Notes: generated by a model from the sequence alone, not told the origin. 64,000 nucleotides of DNA from Halichoerus grypus (GCF_964656455.1 NC_135719.1:134663284-134727283), one strand, 5' to 3'. Positions 11,521-24,108 are shown, numbered from the stretch's first letter. Numbers and translations: made by a program.

Positions 11521-12910
11521 CTTTATTCCATTTTGAGTTTATTTTTTGTATATGGTGTAAGAAAGGAGTCCAATTTTATTATTTTACATGTCGCTGTCCA
11601 ATTCTCCAAACACTATTTGTTGAAGAGGCTGTCTTTTGCCCATTGGATATTCTTTCCTGCTTCTTTGAAGATTAATTGACCATGTAGTTGTGGGTTTTCT
11701 TCTAGGTTTTCTATTCAGTTCTATTGATCTGTGTCTATTTTTGTGTCAGTACTATACTGTTTTGATCACAACAGGTTTGTAATATAACTTGAAGTCCTGA
11801 ATTGTGATGCCTCTAGCTTAGCTTTTCTTTTACAAATTTGCTTTGGCTATTTGAGGTCTTTTGTGGTTCCATACAAATTTTAGGACTGTTTGTTCTAGCT
11901 CTGTGAAAAATGTTGGTATTTTGATAGGGATTGCTTTAAATACATAGATTGCTTTGGGTAGTATAGACATTTTAACAATATCTGTTCTTCCAATCCATGA
12001 GCATGGAATGTCTTTCCATTTTTTTTATGTCATCTTCAATTTCCTTCATCAGTGTTTCATAGTTTTCGGAGTACAGGTCTTTCACTTCTTTGGTTGGGTA
12101 TATTCCTAGGTATCTTATCATTTTTGGTGCAATTGTAAATAGAGTTGATTCTTTAATTCCTCTTTCTGCCGCTTCATTATGGGTGTACAGAAACGCAACA
12201 GATTTCTGTACATTGATTTTGTATCCTGCAACTTTACTGAATTCATGTATCAGTTCTAGCAATTTTTTTTTCTGTAGAGTCTTTCAAGTTCTCTATGTAG
12301 AGAGTATCATGTTATCTGTAAATAGTGAAACTTTGACTTCTTCCTTGCCAATTTGGATGCTTTTTATTTCTTTTTGTTTTATGATTGCTGTGGTTAGGAC
12401 TTTCAGTATTATGTTAAATAACAAGGTGAGAGTGGACATCCCTGTCTTGTTCCTGACAATAGCGGAAAAGCTCTCAATTTTTCCCCACCAAGGATGATAT
12501 TAACTGTGGGTTTTTCATAAATGGGCTTTATTATATTGAGGTATGTTCCCTCTAAACCTACTTTGTTGAGGATTTTTATCATGAATGGATGTTGTACTTT
12601 GTCAAATGCTTTTTCTGCATCTATTGAAATGATTATATGGTTCTTAACAGATATATTCAGAACATTCTATCCTAAAACAGCAGAATACACATTATTTTCA
12701 AGTACACATGGAACATTCTCCTGAACAGATTACATATTGTAGCACAAAACAGGCCTCAACAAATACAAAAAGATTGAAATCATACCATGCACCTTTTCTG
12801 AACTCAACACGATAAAACTAAAAGTCAATCGAGGTTAAACAAGATGCTACTAACAATAAATGGATCAACCAGGAAATCAAAGAAGAAATTTAAAAAAATA
12901 CATAGAAAGA

Positions 12911-13124
12911 GGGGCGCCTGGGTGGCTCATTCGTTAAGCGTCTGCCTTTGGCTCAGGTCATCGTCCCAGGGTCCTGGGATCGAGCCCCGCATCGGGCTCC
13001 CTGCTCAGTGGGGAGTCTGCTTCTCCTTCTCCCTCTGCCCCTCCCCCTGCTCGTGTGTGCTCTCTCGCTGTCTCTCTCTCTCTGTCAAATAAATAAATAA
13101 TTAAAAAATAAAATAAAATAAAAT
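12911..13124 (+). mobile_element. Can-SINE (SINEC) nested in inverted L1 part
   Basis: Well preserved plus-strand copy with A-rich tail containing AAAAT repeats. It has a perfect 19-bp duplication AAAAAAATACATAGAAAGA at 12892-12910 and 13125-13143, implying a relatively recent insertion. Confidence 0.96.
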
Positions 13125-13250
13125 AAAAAAATACATAGAAAGAAATGAAAATAAAACACAATCATCCAAAACCTTTGGGATGCAGCAAAAGTGGCCCTAA
13201 GAGGGAAGTATGTAACAATAAGGTCCTACCTCAAGAAGCAAGAGAAATCT

Positions 13251-13459
13251 TAGGGCACTTGGGTGGCTGAGTTGGCTAAGCTTCTGCCTTTGGCTCAGGC
13301 CATGACCTCAGGATCCTGGGATTGAGCCCCGCATCAGGCTCCCTGCTCAGAGGCGAGTCTGTTTCTCCCTCTGCTGCTCCCTCTCCTTCATCCCCACTCA
13401 TGCTCTCTCTCTCACTTACCTTCTCTCTCTCAAATAAATAAATAAAATCTTAAAAAAAA
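13251..13459 (+). mobile_element. Can-SINE (SINEC) nested in inverted L1 part
   Basis: Plus-strand copy; perfect 18-bp duplication AAGAAGCAAGAGAAATCT at 13233-13250 and 13460-13477. The 5' terminal G run is shortened. Confidence 0.95.
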
Positions 13460-14326
13460 AAGAAGCAAGAGAAATCTCAAATAAATAACTTAACCTTCTA
13501 CCTAAAGGAGCTAGAAAAAGAACAACAAATGAAGCCTAAAGCCAGCAGAAGGGAGGAAATAATAAAGATTAGAGAAGAAAGAAATGATGTAGAAACAAAC
13601 AAACAAAAAATGAATGGATCAATGAAACCAGGAGGTGGTGGTTGGAAAAAATTAATGAAACTGATAAAACTCTAATCAGGCTTACTAAAAAAAGACTCAA
13701 ATAAATAAATTCACAAATGAGAGAGGAGCATTAACAATCAACACCACAGAAATACAAACAATTATAAAAGAATATTATGAAAAGTACATGCCAACAAATT
13801 GGACAAACTGGAAAAAAATGGATAAATTCCTATAAACATATAAACTACCAAAACTGAAACAGGAAGAAATAGAAACTTTAAACAGACTGATAACCAGCAA
13901 AGAAATTAAATCAATACTCAAAAGACTCTGAACAAACAAATGTCCAGGGTCAGATGGCTTCACAAGTGAATTTTACCAAACATTTAAAGAAGAGTTAACA
14001 CCTATTCTTCTCAAACTACTCCAAAAAAAGAAAAAGAAGGAAAATTTCCTCATTCTATGAGGCCAGCATTATCCTGATACCAAAACCAGATAAAGACTCC
14101 TCTAAGAAAAAGTACTACAGGCCAATATCTCTGATGAACATGGATGCAAAAATTTTCAATACAATACTAGCAAATCAAATCCAGCAATACATTAAACAAA
14201 TCATTCACCAGATCAAGTGGGATTTATTCCTGGGTTGCAAGTGTGGTTCAATATTTGCAAACCAGTCAGTGTGATACACTACATTAATAAAAGAAAGAAT
14301 AAGAACTATGTGATTTATGATTTCTT

Positions 14327-14528
14327 TTTTTATTTATTTTTTATTTATTTTTTTAAGATTTTATTTATTTATTTGACAGAGAGAGAGAGAGAGAGAGAGA
14401 GAACAGCAGAGGGTGGAGCAGGCTCCCTGCTGAGCAGGGCGCCCGATGCAGGACTCGATCCCAGGACCCTGGGATCATGACCTGAGCCGAAGGCAGTCGC
14501 CCAACCAACTGAGCCACGCAGGCGCCCC
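14327..14528 (-). mobile_element. Can-SINE (SINEC) inserted in the L1 target duplication
   Basis: Minus-strand copy with (GA)n. Its duplication TGATTTAYGATTTCTT (14311-14326 and 14529-14544) is the same sequence as the target duplication of the L1 that ends at 14310, so three copies of the 16-mer exist in the window. Confidence 0.95.
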
Positions 14529-14544
14529 TGATTTACGATTTCTT

Positions 14545-15535
14545 AAATCAGGCTCAAATCCCCATAATTGGCCTTCTTATTTAAAATGGTAGGTTTAGCC
14601 ACATATATGCCCAAAATGGACAGCTCCATTGATCAGCTTCTCTACCCAAGGTACAAATGATGTGTTCCATTCTGTAGTATCTGTTGATTAGCTAGTTTCA
14701 TTAAATATGCATATTATTTCCTTAAGCTTGTCATTTTGTATGCATAGAAAGGAGTTAGAACTTTTTTGTGGCATTTTGCCAAAACAAACTGTTTTTAGGT
14801 TGGGAATAATGTGAAAAAGACTTTTCTATCTTAAACTCATGGCATCTGTGATTCTGTCTTCATAAAGCAGTTGAGAGTTCACTTTCTTATATTTTTATGT
14901 TGTAGGTTGTTTTTTAATTAGACAATATTTCATATTCATATCTTAGTCTTAGGTATTTTGCATAAAGTTATCTGTATCCAGTAGTTCTTAACAGTGTCTC
15001 AATAAATTTTGCAGGCTTTGCACCATTGCCCCAAATATTGATAATGTATCTGAATGGAGCAAGAAGGTAAACACAATACTGCAGATCATTCTTAGAAACC
15101 CACTCCACTCCTCCCTCATGCTCACCTCAGAACCACCATTGATGGAGCATGACTCCCTCATTTCATTTTTGAATTTTGAATCAATAGTGGCGATTCACTT
15201 CATAACAACATAGTTTAGCTGTAGTGGTACTGTACTTTCCTACAAATTCTACCAGGCCATACTGTGTTATATACAAACATAGAGCCTAATGTTTACTCTG
15301 AGAAGAATGAAGACTGGCTACAAAGAATAAACACAACTCTCTGAAAACCCATTACTGGTCTTCTTCCTCCTTCTCCATATACAGTGATTCCCTTGGAATA
15401 ATCTCTATCACATATGCTAGCTTTCTGAAACCTAAAGCAAACAGTAAGGCTCACTTAAATGCCACTGCTTCCAGGAAGTCTTCCTTAAAGTGATCTAACA
15501 AGCCCTTCAATGTTCATAGTGATGTTTATATTTTT
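14545..15535. other. Unassigned DNA
   Basis: No gene, RNA gene or clear transposon recognised. Confidence 0.5.
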
Positions 15536-15539
15536 TGTT

Positions 15540-16060
15540 TTTTAATTATTCATTCAACAAGTATTTATTAAGCACCTAATATATGAAGACACAGTGTTAA
15601 CTAATAGGTGTATAAAAATCGGTAAAGAAAACAGACATAGATTCCATCTTACAAATTGGATTGGTGATTTAAGGGAAGCAAGGGATTGTATAATAACAAT
15701 AATATACAATAATAATAAAAATGTGTGTTTCTGTGTCTGTATGTGTACATGTGGTGAAGGTGGTTACAAAAATACCCCAAAAAAGCCTCTTAAAGGAGGT
15801 GACATTTAAGCTGAGACCTGAAGAAGTTAATGATGTAAAGGATATGACCAAGGCTGCGGTGGGAGAATGGAGCTAAATGAGGCAAAAGGAAGAGCATTGG
15901 CTAAAGTTCTAGAGAATAAAGAGCTTGGCATGTTCAAGAAGCTGAAGTCCAGAATATTTGGAGAAGCAGCAGGTGAGGCTTAGTTAGGAGCCAGATGTGG
16001 CAGAGTTTAATTTTAACTCAAAAATGCTATAGAAAGCCATTGCAAAATCTTAAAGGATTT
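15540..16060 (-). repeat. L2 LINE 3' region
   Basis: Starts with the inverted L2 end (ATTCATTCAACAAGTATTTA), then 'ggtgacatttaagctgagac', 'ctgaagaagttaatgatg', 'ggaagagcattggc', 'ggcatgttcaagaagc' and 'atagaaagccattg', i.e. the C-terminal L2 ORF2 region and 3' UTR in reverse. The ORF is destroyed. Confidence 0.7.
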
Positions 16061-16316
16061 CATGCAATTTTTTATTGAATATCTTTTATCTTTTGAAGCT
16101 TACATGGTTTTCACTAGATTATTTACCTTAGTTTCTTTTTCTAAGTGGTAAGCTACTTTTGTCCTCAGGCTTAATGGTTACCTTCCAGTGTCTTTTCTAT
16201 AGTTCCTTGTTAGAAAGTAGATGTTTATTAAATAGTTGTTGAATTGAGTTAAAAAAAAAAAAAAACTAATTTAGCTACTTACTATTCTCAGGCTCATCAA
16301 GTGTTCGATTATATAT

Positions 16317-16800
16317 TAGTTATCCAGTACTATACAACAAATCACCCCAGAACTTTGTGGTTAAGTAAATAATAATCATTAATTATCTCATACATGTCTC
16401 ACAGTTTTTATAGGTCAGGATTATGGGAGCAGCTTGGTTGGGAAGTTCTGGCATAGGGTCTTTCGTGAGCATGCAGTTCACTGGGCTGCAATGATCTGAA
16501 GGCTTGATTGGGGTTGGAGCATCCCACTTGTGAAATGGCTCATTTGCATGGCTGGAAAATCAGTGTCTACAAAAGTCTCAGTTCCTTTCTACATGGACCT
16601 TGGGGCTGCTTAAGTGTTCTCATGTCATGGTGGCCAGCTTCCCTAAAGGAGTGATTCTAGAGACCAAGGTAGAAGCTGCAGTACTTTTTATGATGTATCC
16701 TAATTCAGTGTCAGTGGACAATCACAAAAGCATGGATGCTAAGAAGCAAGGCTCATTGGGAACCATCTTGAAAATGAGCTGCCACAGGTTTTAAGTACTT
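16317..16800 (-). repeat. Ancient interspersed repeat (LTR/MaLR-like), copy 2
   Basis: Opens with 'actatacaacaaatcacccc', then 'tctcacagtttttataggtcag', 'ctgggctgcaatgatctgaa', 'ggggttggagcatcccact', 'catgtcatggtggccagctt', and 'gggaaccatcttgaaaatgagctgcc'. Same block order as at 8195-8790. An open frame at 16600-16794 is inside the repeat and is not a gene. Confidence 0.55.
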
Positions 16801-17174
16801 AATAACAAATGTGTTTACCACAGATTGGTTAGAAGTCTTCATATCTTGTTTTCTCATTGCTAAGTCTGGTGTTCTCCAGCAGGGCTGCAGGTGAAATTGA
16901 CTTCTCTATTGCAAAGGTAATCTGGAGATTCTAATCCAGGTGCCCTATTCTGTGCAGAAACCCACCTCTGGCTGCTGAATACAATCCAGTGTCTCTTCTG
17001 CTCTCAGCTCCATTTCTTTTTTGCCACCATGGGAACCAGATGGTAAACCTCTCAGGAGTACTGGTGGCTTTTAAAGCCTATTTACAAGATTGCATGAGAC
17101 AGCATGTCTTTAATTTGCTATTTAGCTGAAGAGTAATATGTTTCTCTATTTGGAAAATGGTTTTGTCAAGGTAC

Positions 17175-17350
17175 TGGAACAAGAGATAGGAAATTAGGAT
17201 TTCTAGGATCAATTTTCTAACTGACTTATAAGTTGCTGTGTAGCCTTCAGCAAAGCACCTGATGTGCTTATGTGTAAAACAGGGATATGAAGAATAAATC
17301 CCTACTTCAAGGGAATGCATCATAGTCAAATTCATATTAATGTAATAGGC
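17175..17350 (+). repeat. MIR-like SINE fragment
   Basis: 'gctgtgtagccttcagcaaa', 'atgtgtaaaacagggatatg' and the following region reproduce the forward MIR core and 3' part with many substitutions. Confidence 0.5.
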
Positions 17351-17359
17351 TTTGAAAAA

Positions 17360-18680
17360 TCTCACAAGAAAAGTACTATGGAATGCAAATTATTATAGTG
17401 TAAAGCTTTTTGGGATAAAAGGTGATATGTGCCTGAGAAATAACAATCACTCTATTTTATCTGCTTTCAGATATTGCCTTTTAATTTCAAAAAGTATCCC
17501 ATTTTCTTGAATTGTGACAGGACAAAGGGCAAGCTCAAATTGCATTCTGTAAATGATACGTTGTTTTGGTAGCTGTCTTTTTTATAACCTTAAAATGGTC
17601 CCATCATTCTCATATGGAACTTGCCCCTATAATCAAATAGCACTGCTCAAAGATGACAATTGCCTTTAATGTTAACAATAAAAGGTATATCACACTATAC
17701 CCACATTTTTTTACTGCTTAAAGTATAATTTTAATAATTATGAAAGTCTGAGAGAGGATAGAGGAAGAGGAAAATTAAACTATATGCTTATGGCATGATT
17801 ATTACATATAATAGTGCATATAATATAGTTGTGTATAATAGTGTATACAGTGTACAATATATGTATATATACACATGTATACATATATGTGAGTATATGC
17901 ATATATATTAATGTATATAATATATACATATACATAATTTAGTGTGTATCTAATATGTATTGCTTGTTTTTCATTTAGTATCTGGTATATTTAGGTTCTT
18001 GAAAATTATTTGGGTGCTGTATTAGGAAAGGAGAGTGAGAAAGGTAGATATTAAATATTAGAGAAGTTTTACAAAAGACTCAGTTATAGGAAATGTTGAC
18101 AATACATTCTATGCACACATGATCAAAGTCCATAGTTCGCAAAATTTAGAGTGGTTGGACTTTTATTTTAGAATTTTCTCCCTTCCCCAACATGTTTCCT
18201 TTTTCTAATCAGTTATGTTGCCACTTTTTACCTTAGGAATCCATTAATCTCATGCTGTTTCTCTATCAAAATCTCTTCTTGAGAATGAAGCTGAAATTTC
18301 TTCCCAGGAGAAGCAAAAGTGACGGAAAGCAGTTTAAAATATGACCTCAGCCTAGGGAATTTGCAACTTGAACAAGAATGAAGGTCCTGTGGTAGAAGTT
18401 GACAAATGACCTTAAAGTGTCTCTTAGGGACAAGGAGACTTCTTCACCCACAACAAGTGTATGATTGGCTCTGCCCACAACAAATCCAATACCAATTTAG
18501 AATCCTGTGGGAAAAGTGAGAAATGGTGAAGAGGAGGTAAATCAGAGTAAGAAAAGGGCAAGAGTCAGAGCTACGGCACCTCAAGTAAATCTCCTTAGCA
18601 CCATGTATTCTTATATTCTTGTTACTCCAAATATTTAGGCATTATTTCTTTTTATCCAGGAGGAAAAATCTCTGTTGATA
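17360..18680. other. Unassigned DNA with an AT-rich low-complexity block
   Basis: 17800-17960 is dominated by alternating TATA/CATA/GTATA repeats. The remainder shows no gene or clear transposon. Confidence 0.5.
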
Positions 18681-18681
18681 G

Positions 18682-18703
18682 TAAATAAATAAATAAATAA
18701 ATA
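18682..18703 (+). repeat. (AAAT)n microsatellite
   Basis: Five tandem TAAA units. It stands alone, outside a SINE tail, within the third copy of the ancient repeat family. Confidence 0.9.
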
Positions 18704-18711
18704 AGCATAAC

Positions 18712-19290
18712 AAATCATTCCAAGAACTGGTACTTAAAATAATAAAGATTTGGGGCACCTGGGTGGCTAAGAGGATTAAGCATCTGGCTTCTGCTCAGGT
18801 CATGATCCCAGGGTCCTGGGATTGAGCTCCGCATCAGGCTCCCTGCTCAGTGTAGAGCCTGCTTCTCCCTCTCCTCTGCCATTCACTCCGCTTGTACTCT
18901 CTGGCTCTATCTCTCTGTCAAATAAATAAATAAAATCTTAAAAATCATAATAAAGACTTACTGTTTTTCATGATTTTGTGGATTGACTAGGTGTTTCTTC
19001 TGGTCTGGGTCAAGCTGTTTGGGGTAGACTAATTTAGGTTTGCCTCATGAACATATCCGGTGGCTGGCAGTGGTTGGTCTAGGGTGCCTCACCTACCCGT
19101 CTGATGGCTGGGTTGATGTTACATGGGACAAGGTCATGTATATCGTGTTATCCGGCAGACTAGCCCAAGTTCATTTTTATGGAGCTAGAAGGGTTCTCAG
19201 CAGTAACAACAGGCAAGGCCCAAATGCACAAACCTTTGCTTACAACACATTTGTACATACCCCATTGTACAAAGTAAGCTGAAGCCCAGG
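18712..19290 (-). repeat. Ancient interspersed repeat (LTR/MaLR-like), copy 3
   Basis: 'aacaaatcattccaagaact' start, then after the nested SINE 'gattttgtggattgactagg', 'tgatggctgggttgatgtta', 'ggagctagaagggttctcag'. Shares block order with the copies at 8.2 and 16.3 kb. The 80-codon frame at 19040-19282 is inside it. Confidence 0.45.
18752..18946 (+). mobile_element. Can-SINE (SINEC)
   Basis: Plus-strand copy with a duplication AATAATAAAGATTT / ATAATAAAGACTT at 18738-18751 and 18947-18959. Confidence 0.95.
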
Positions 19291-19314
19291 CCTTGCATCA
19301 AAGGACTGAGAAAT

Positions 19315-19516
19315 TAAATTTTTTTTTTTTTTTTAAGATTTTATTTATTTGCGAGATAGACAATGAGAGACAGAGAGCATGAGAGGGAGGAGGGTCAGAG
19401 GGAGAAGCAGGCTTCCCGCGGAGCAGGGAGCCCGATGTGGGACTCGATCCCAGGACTCCAGGATCATGACCTGAGCCGAAGGCAGTTGCTTAACCAACTG
19501 AACCACCCAGGCGCCC
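19315..19516 (-). mobile_element. Can-SINE (SINEC)
   Basis: Minus-strand copy with long poly(T); perfect 13-bp duplication AGGACTGAGAAAT at 19302-19314 and 19517-19529. The minus frame 19345-19614 reads through this SINE and is not a gene. Confidence 0.96.
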
Positions 19517-19529
19517 AGGACTGAGAAAT

Positions 19530-20175
19530 CAACTTGACTTTTTGATGGGAAGAGTTTGAAATAATATGTGACCTTTTTTTTTTTTCCCCTGCCACAGACC
19601 ATAAATTCTATCATTACATCTGGAGTCTGTCCCTTCTTATTGGTCCCCCAACATTAAAAATATATTCTTTCTTTGTTTCCCAATGGATATGCAGTGTTTA
19701 AATGCTCTCCTTCTGTCCTCCCTAATAAAATATTTTCTTGAGAAAGGGTATAAAAATTTTTGTCTATACTGAGGTGCATAATCATCCTCTTCCTAGGGAT
19801 CTATCGTTTTAACTTGGAAAAGTGTATTGAGCCTAATGTCATCATCATATGAATAGAATCACAGATTTCTACAGACCAATTTGGAAAGAGATATTTGGAG
19901 AGAGTGTAAAGCTAGGAATTCTTTTTGATTCTGAAATATTACCACATATGCCAAGTGGTAACAAGTAGTCTTTTAAAAGAGTCACTATTTATCTAAAGAA
20001 GCCAGACTCAGCCTGTCCTTTAAAAGCAGTGCTAACACAGAAAGCCACCATCTATTGGAAATCAATTACCATAGTGTCTGTCATTTTCCCATGTATTCCA
20101 TTGTATTTTCCTTGTCTATTTGTGCTTTTCCTGACATGTAGCTACATGTCTGCAATCTCAAATATGTCCACCCTT
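19530..20175. other. Unassigned DNA
   Basis: No gene or clear transposon. A T-rich run at 19573-19588. Confidence 0.45.
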
Positions 20176-20179
20176 CCAT

Positions 20180-20315
20180 ACATTCATTTATCCATCTGAT
20201 TAACTGATATTTATATAACATGTACTATATGACTGTTTTAAGTGTTGGGTATACCTCAGGGAAGATAATGGACAATGTCACTGCCACCATGGAGCTCACC
20301 TTCTAGTGGGCATAC
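20180..20315 (-). repeat. L2 LINE 3' fragment
   Basis: 'cattcatttatccatctgat' followed by 'gggtatacctcagggaag', 'ccatggagctcaccttctag' reproduces the inverted L2 3' end. Confidence 0.6.
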
Positions 20316-20394
20316 TGGCTCTTTTCTTTTTGTTTCTCTAGACTCACTCTCCTTCCTTCTCCACTCTGCTCTGTGTTCCAGACTGATCAACATG

Positions 20395-23300
20395 CTTCCT
20401 TGACCCTTTGGCTTTCAGAGGAGTTTGAACAAAGGGTACAAAGAATGACATAATGGTATTACTCCCAGGGCTCAATTTTTGTTGGATTGCCATAGTTCAG
20501 CTGCCCTTTCTACTGAAGTTTCAGAAACAGCATTTATCATTAGAGACCAGGTAGGCACAATTATCATAATAAGCCACGGTTACCGATAAGAGTGGTAATC
20601 AGAGTGTTGGACCCATAAGGAGCTGTTGTGATAGCTAATTGATCATAGAGTCCTGAAGACATAAATAGAAGAACAGCCTTCTAAAATGCTGCTTGACACA
20701 TGTAGAAGCAGACATTTTCTAAGTATGATACAAAGAAACCAAGCTTGAGCCACTGTCATGGAGATCATGGTCTTTACCAAAGGACGTAAGCCAGTTTACT
20801 GATCCAGATTGTTTGAGGGTAAGACCTTATCCCTTTGAGGAAGACACAATAATGTGGCCACAGATATACACCATGCATATTTCCCTAAGCCTTCCCTGAA
20901 GTGGTCACAGGGATCTCAAAAAAAGATAAATGCTCAGATTTTCTTGTTGGATGACATAGTAGCTTTGAACTTATAGCAAACACCAGACCTAAAGTACTAC
21001 TCTGGCCCACTGGCTGCAGAGGCTTTTGGAGATCAGGTGATAATTGGAAACTTATATAAATCTCATAGTCTCTCCAGTGGGAATGAGCATCCGTCTCTTG
21101 TTTTGTGTTCCAGATCCAGACTGTATTATAGCAATAGATACACTAAGTAATTAAAAGAACCCCTACATTGGTTCCCTGAACTATATAGTCTTTTATAATA
21201 AGAAAGGGTATGAGGAAATCCCTAGAAATGCCCCTCTCAAGATAGCTTTTGCCCGTCCCCAAAGTTATATGGGATCCCCAGAAGAATGGCAAATTAGTAC
21301 TTTTATCAAAGCCCTGAGAGATGCAAAAGCCTTGATTACCATATCATCCTTATTTACTTCGCACATTTTGGTCACTAAAAAAGCTAAATGGTTCATGGAA
21401 AATGACAGATTATTGTAGACGTAACCAGGTCATGCTGTAATTCACAATTATAGATCCAAATGTGGTATCTTGACTGAAACAAATAAACAGAAACTTTTGG
21501 CATCTGGTATACAATATTTGGCCTAGAAAAAATTTTTTTCTACATCCCTATCAAAGATAATCAGAAATTGTTTGTCTTCAACTGGCAAGGACTGTATACC
21601 CCAACTCCTTTGCCTCTGGGTTGTGATAGCTCTCCTACTCTCTCATTATATAATCTAGAGGGAATCTGGTGATCCTTTTTTATTTTTCTTTTACCCCCTC
21701 AGCTTTAGTGAGGAATGATTGATAAATAAAAATCATATATATTAAGATGTACAATATGATGTTTTGATGTGTCTTTATACATGGAGAAAGGATTAACATA
21801 TCTATCATCTTTTTATTTACTATTTGTGTGTATGGTGAGAATACCTAAGATCTACTTTGTTAGCAAATTTCAAGTAAATAATAAACTATTAGCTATAATC
21901 ACCATACTATACATTAGGTTTCTAGAACTTATTCATCTTATAACTAGAAATACCCTTTTTGACCAATGTGTCCTCATTTTCCCCACCCCCTAGTACCATG
22001 TAACCACTCTTCTACCCTCTGTTTCTATGAGTTCAACTTTTGTAGATTCTACATATAGGTATGCTCATGCAGTATTTGTCTTTCTGTGTTTGGCTTATTT
22101 CACATAGCATAATGTCCCCCAGGTTAATCCATGTTGTCACAAGTGGCAGGATTTCCTTCTTTTTAAAAATGGAATAATATTTCATTGTATATACATACCC
22201 CTTTTTCTTTATCTATTCATCTATCAACAGAAACTGAGGCTGTTTCCACATCTTGGTTATTTGTGAATAGTGCTTCAGTGAACATGGGAGTTCAGATACC
22301 TCTTAGAGATAGTAGCTATTTTATTTCCTTTAAGTATATACCCAGAAGTGAGATTGCTAGCAGTCCTATTTTTAATTTTTGAGGAACCTACTTACAGTTT
22401 TTCATAATGGCTGTACCAATTTATATTCCTACAAACTGTGTATAAGGGGGAACTTGGTAATCTTGATAGCACAGACACATGGTCCATTATATTAATGATA
22501 TGAAGTTAATTGGACTGAGTGGGCAAGAAGTAGCAAGTACCCTAGGTAACTTGGAAGCTTTATGCATGTCAGAGAGTGACAATAATACTTGAGAGATTTC
22601 AGAGGCTTGTTGCATTGGTGAAGTTTCTAGGCATCTAGGAATCTGATGCAGCCCGTGTATCACCTTTAAACTGAGAAACAAGTGCTACATCTTCACCATC
22701 CATCACAAAGAAAGAAGCACATTTGTGTTGGTCTGACCCATATACTGTATAATATTCAAGGCTGCCGGTTCCAAGTGAACTTCAGAGCAAAACCAAAAAT
22801 GGCCTTGAAGAAGGTATATGGACTGTGATGCAAGTTTTCCTGCCACTTGGTTCTTAAAACTCAGCAGTATCCATGGTAAGGGAAGTGTCTGTGGCGTGTA
22901 GACATATTGAATGGTGCCTCTGGGAAGCCCTCATAACAGAATCACAGAGTAGATGGCTACACTTTTGGAGATGGATGATACTTTACACTGCCAATGAATA
23001 TTCCCCATTATAAAAGCAAAGTTTGATTTTATGTTGGGCCAAGTAGAAATTAATGTCTTCACATAGGATAGTTGGAGGCTCAGTGACACTGCCAAAACTC
23101 GAAAAAAATGGAAATGCTATGGAAGACCAAACCTTGAAAGATCTTAAAGGCTAATGCAACACCATAAGCTGGTGGTTCAGATTCTCGTGGTATCTGCTCT
23201 TACTGCTCTACTCTTACTCTTTTATTTGCACATTATGGCTTCATCAGGAATTCCCAATTATAAGTTAAGGAAGGAAGAAAATATCAGACTTGCTATAAAA

Positions 23301-23690
23301 TGGATCTTCATAATATGCTGGCACTAGCTAGAAGTAAATGCAACCCTACTTAAGGGTGACCCTATAATACAGCAGTGGAGGAAAATTCTCCCAGCGGGCA
23401 GGACTTTGGGAACAATATCTGGTCTTCCCACTTCATGAAGACTTGGCCTAAGGTACGTATCTACACTACTTCAGAGGCGGTGACTATAAATTTTCCCCAT
23501 GGTTAGCAACTTAGAACTACATTGAAAGATTAATGGTAAGGAGATCTGGGAAGGTATAGGTGTAATCTCTCAGAATGGGCAGAGATAATGTAGGTATTTA
23601 GGTCCCAGATGTCAACCCATTTTTAAGCACTATAGGGAAGGCCCAGAATAATAAGGTGGAATAGATGTTATGAATAAATAAGAAAGATGG
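20395..23690 (+). pseudogene. Decayed ERVL-class pol region
   Basis: Forward remnant of a class III (ERVL-like) endogenous retrovirus internal region. Visible landmarks: the reverse-transcriptase stretch before and after the L1 at 21675-22448 joins in register; the catalytic Y-x-D-D box is present as a degraded Y-I-N-D at 22488-22499; downstream, blocks typical of RT connection and RNase H follow (for example around 22920-23000, 23385-23420 and 23555-23600). Frame is broken repeatedly and no LTR is recognised on either side. The part left of 21120 is less certain. It cannot encode an active enzyme. Confidence 0.65.
21675..22448 (-). mobile_element. L1 3' end inserted in ERVL pol
   Basis: Reversed L1 3' UTR and terminal segment: 'acatatctatcatcttttta', 'cttatttcacatagcataat', 'aatatttcattgtatata', 'ggctgtttccacatcttggt'. 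The retroviral sequence resumes after it. Flanking duplication GGAATCTGGTGATC / GGAACTTGGTAATC at 21661-21674 and 22449-22462. Moderately diverged, so an older L1 subfamily than that at 31.3 kb. Confidence 0.85.
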
Positions 23691-23699
23691 AGCCCTGTG

Positions 23700-24108
23700 G
23701 TATTCTCATATTTAGAAGTCCAGGAAATAAGAAGAGCCACAAAATATTAACTATCACTCTGGTCACCCTATACATTATTGTTAAAGTGATGATTTAAAAT
23801 CATATGTGATTAAACTACTTTCCTACTTAAATCTGTCTTTAGCTTCCTACTTTCCATAAGATAAAGTGCAAGCTCCCTATTATGTCATGCAAAGTATATA
23901 TTGCACTTATTTACTATCTATATCTATAAATCTGTGAACTAGATTCAATTTATAGTGTCTGATGTGTGGTAGGACCTCAGTAAATTCCTGACCAGGGTTA
24001 TCTATATGATTTGGATGGTGCTACTCAGTTGGTGAATTAATGTTGTGTGGGTTATATAAACTTTTAAAGGACTATTTCTTGTCTTTATAAGCAGACTGGA
24101 ATATCTAG
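23700..24108. other. Unassigned DNA
   Basis: No gene recognised; possibly further decayed retroviral sequence. The block at 23820-23960 ('tgtctttagcttcctacttt', 'aagtgcaagctccctatta') resembles L2 wording but is too diverged to call. Confidence 0.4.

Larger units (their letters stand above)
9851..14310 (-). mobile_element. L1 LINE with inverted 5' part (twin-primed insertion)
   Basis: 9851-12655 is the 3' part of an L1 on the minus strand: poly(T), 3' UTR, then ORF2 running in reverse; the minus frame at 11972-12262 is the palm-domain C-terminal side of ORF2. At about 12655 the orientation flips: 12656-14310 reads ORF2 forwards from the end of the endonuclease domain into reverse transcriptase. 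The forward part stops at the same ORF2 point where the reversed part begins (just before the S-I-D-A-E-K-A-F block, reversed at about 12605-12630). Flanks carry the duplication TGATTTATGRTTTCTT (9835-9850 and 14311-14326). Both parts are full of stops. Four SINEs are nested inside. Confidence 0.92.

Noticed and set aside
12090..12497. 135-codon plus-strand frame
   Set aside because: It is antisense to the reversed L1 ORF2 segment; the real, broken coding sense is on the minus strand.
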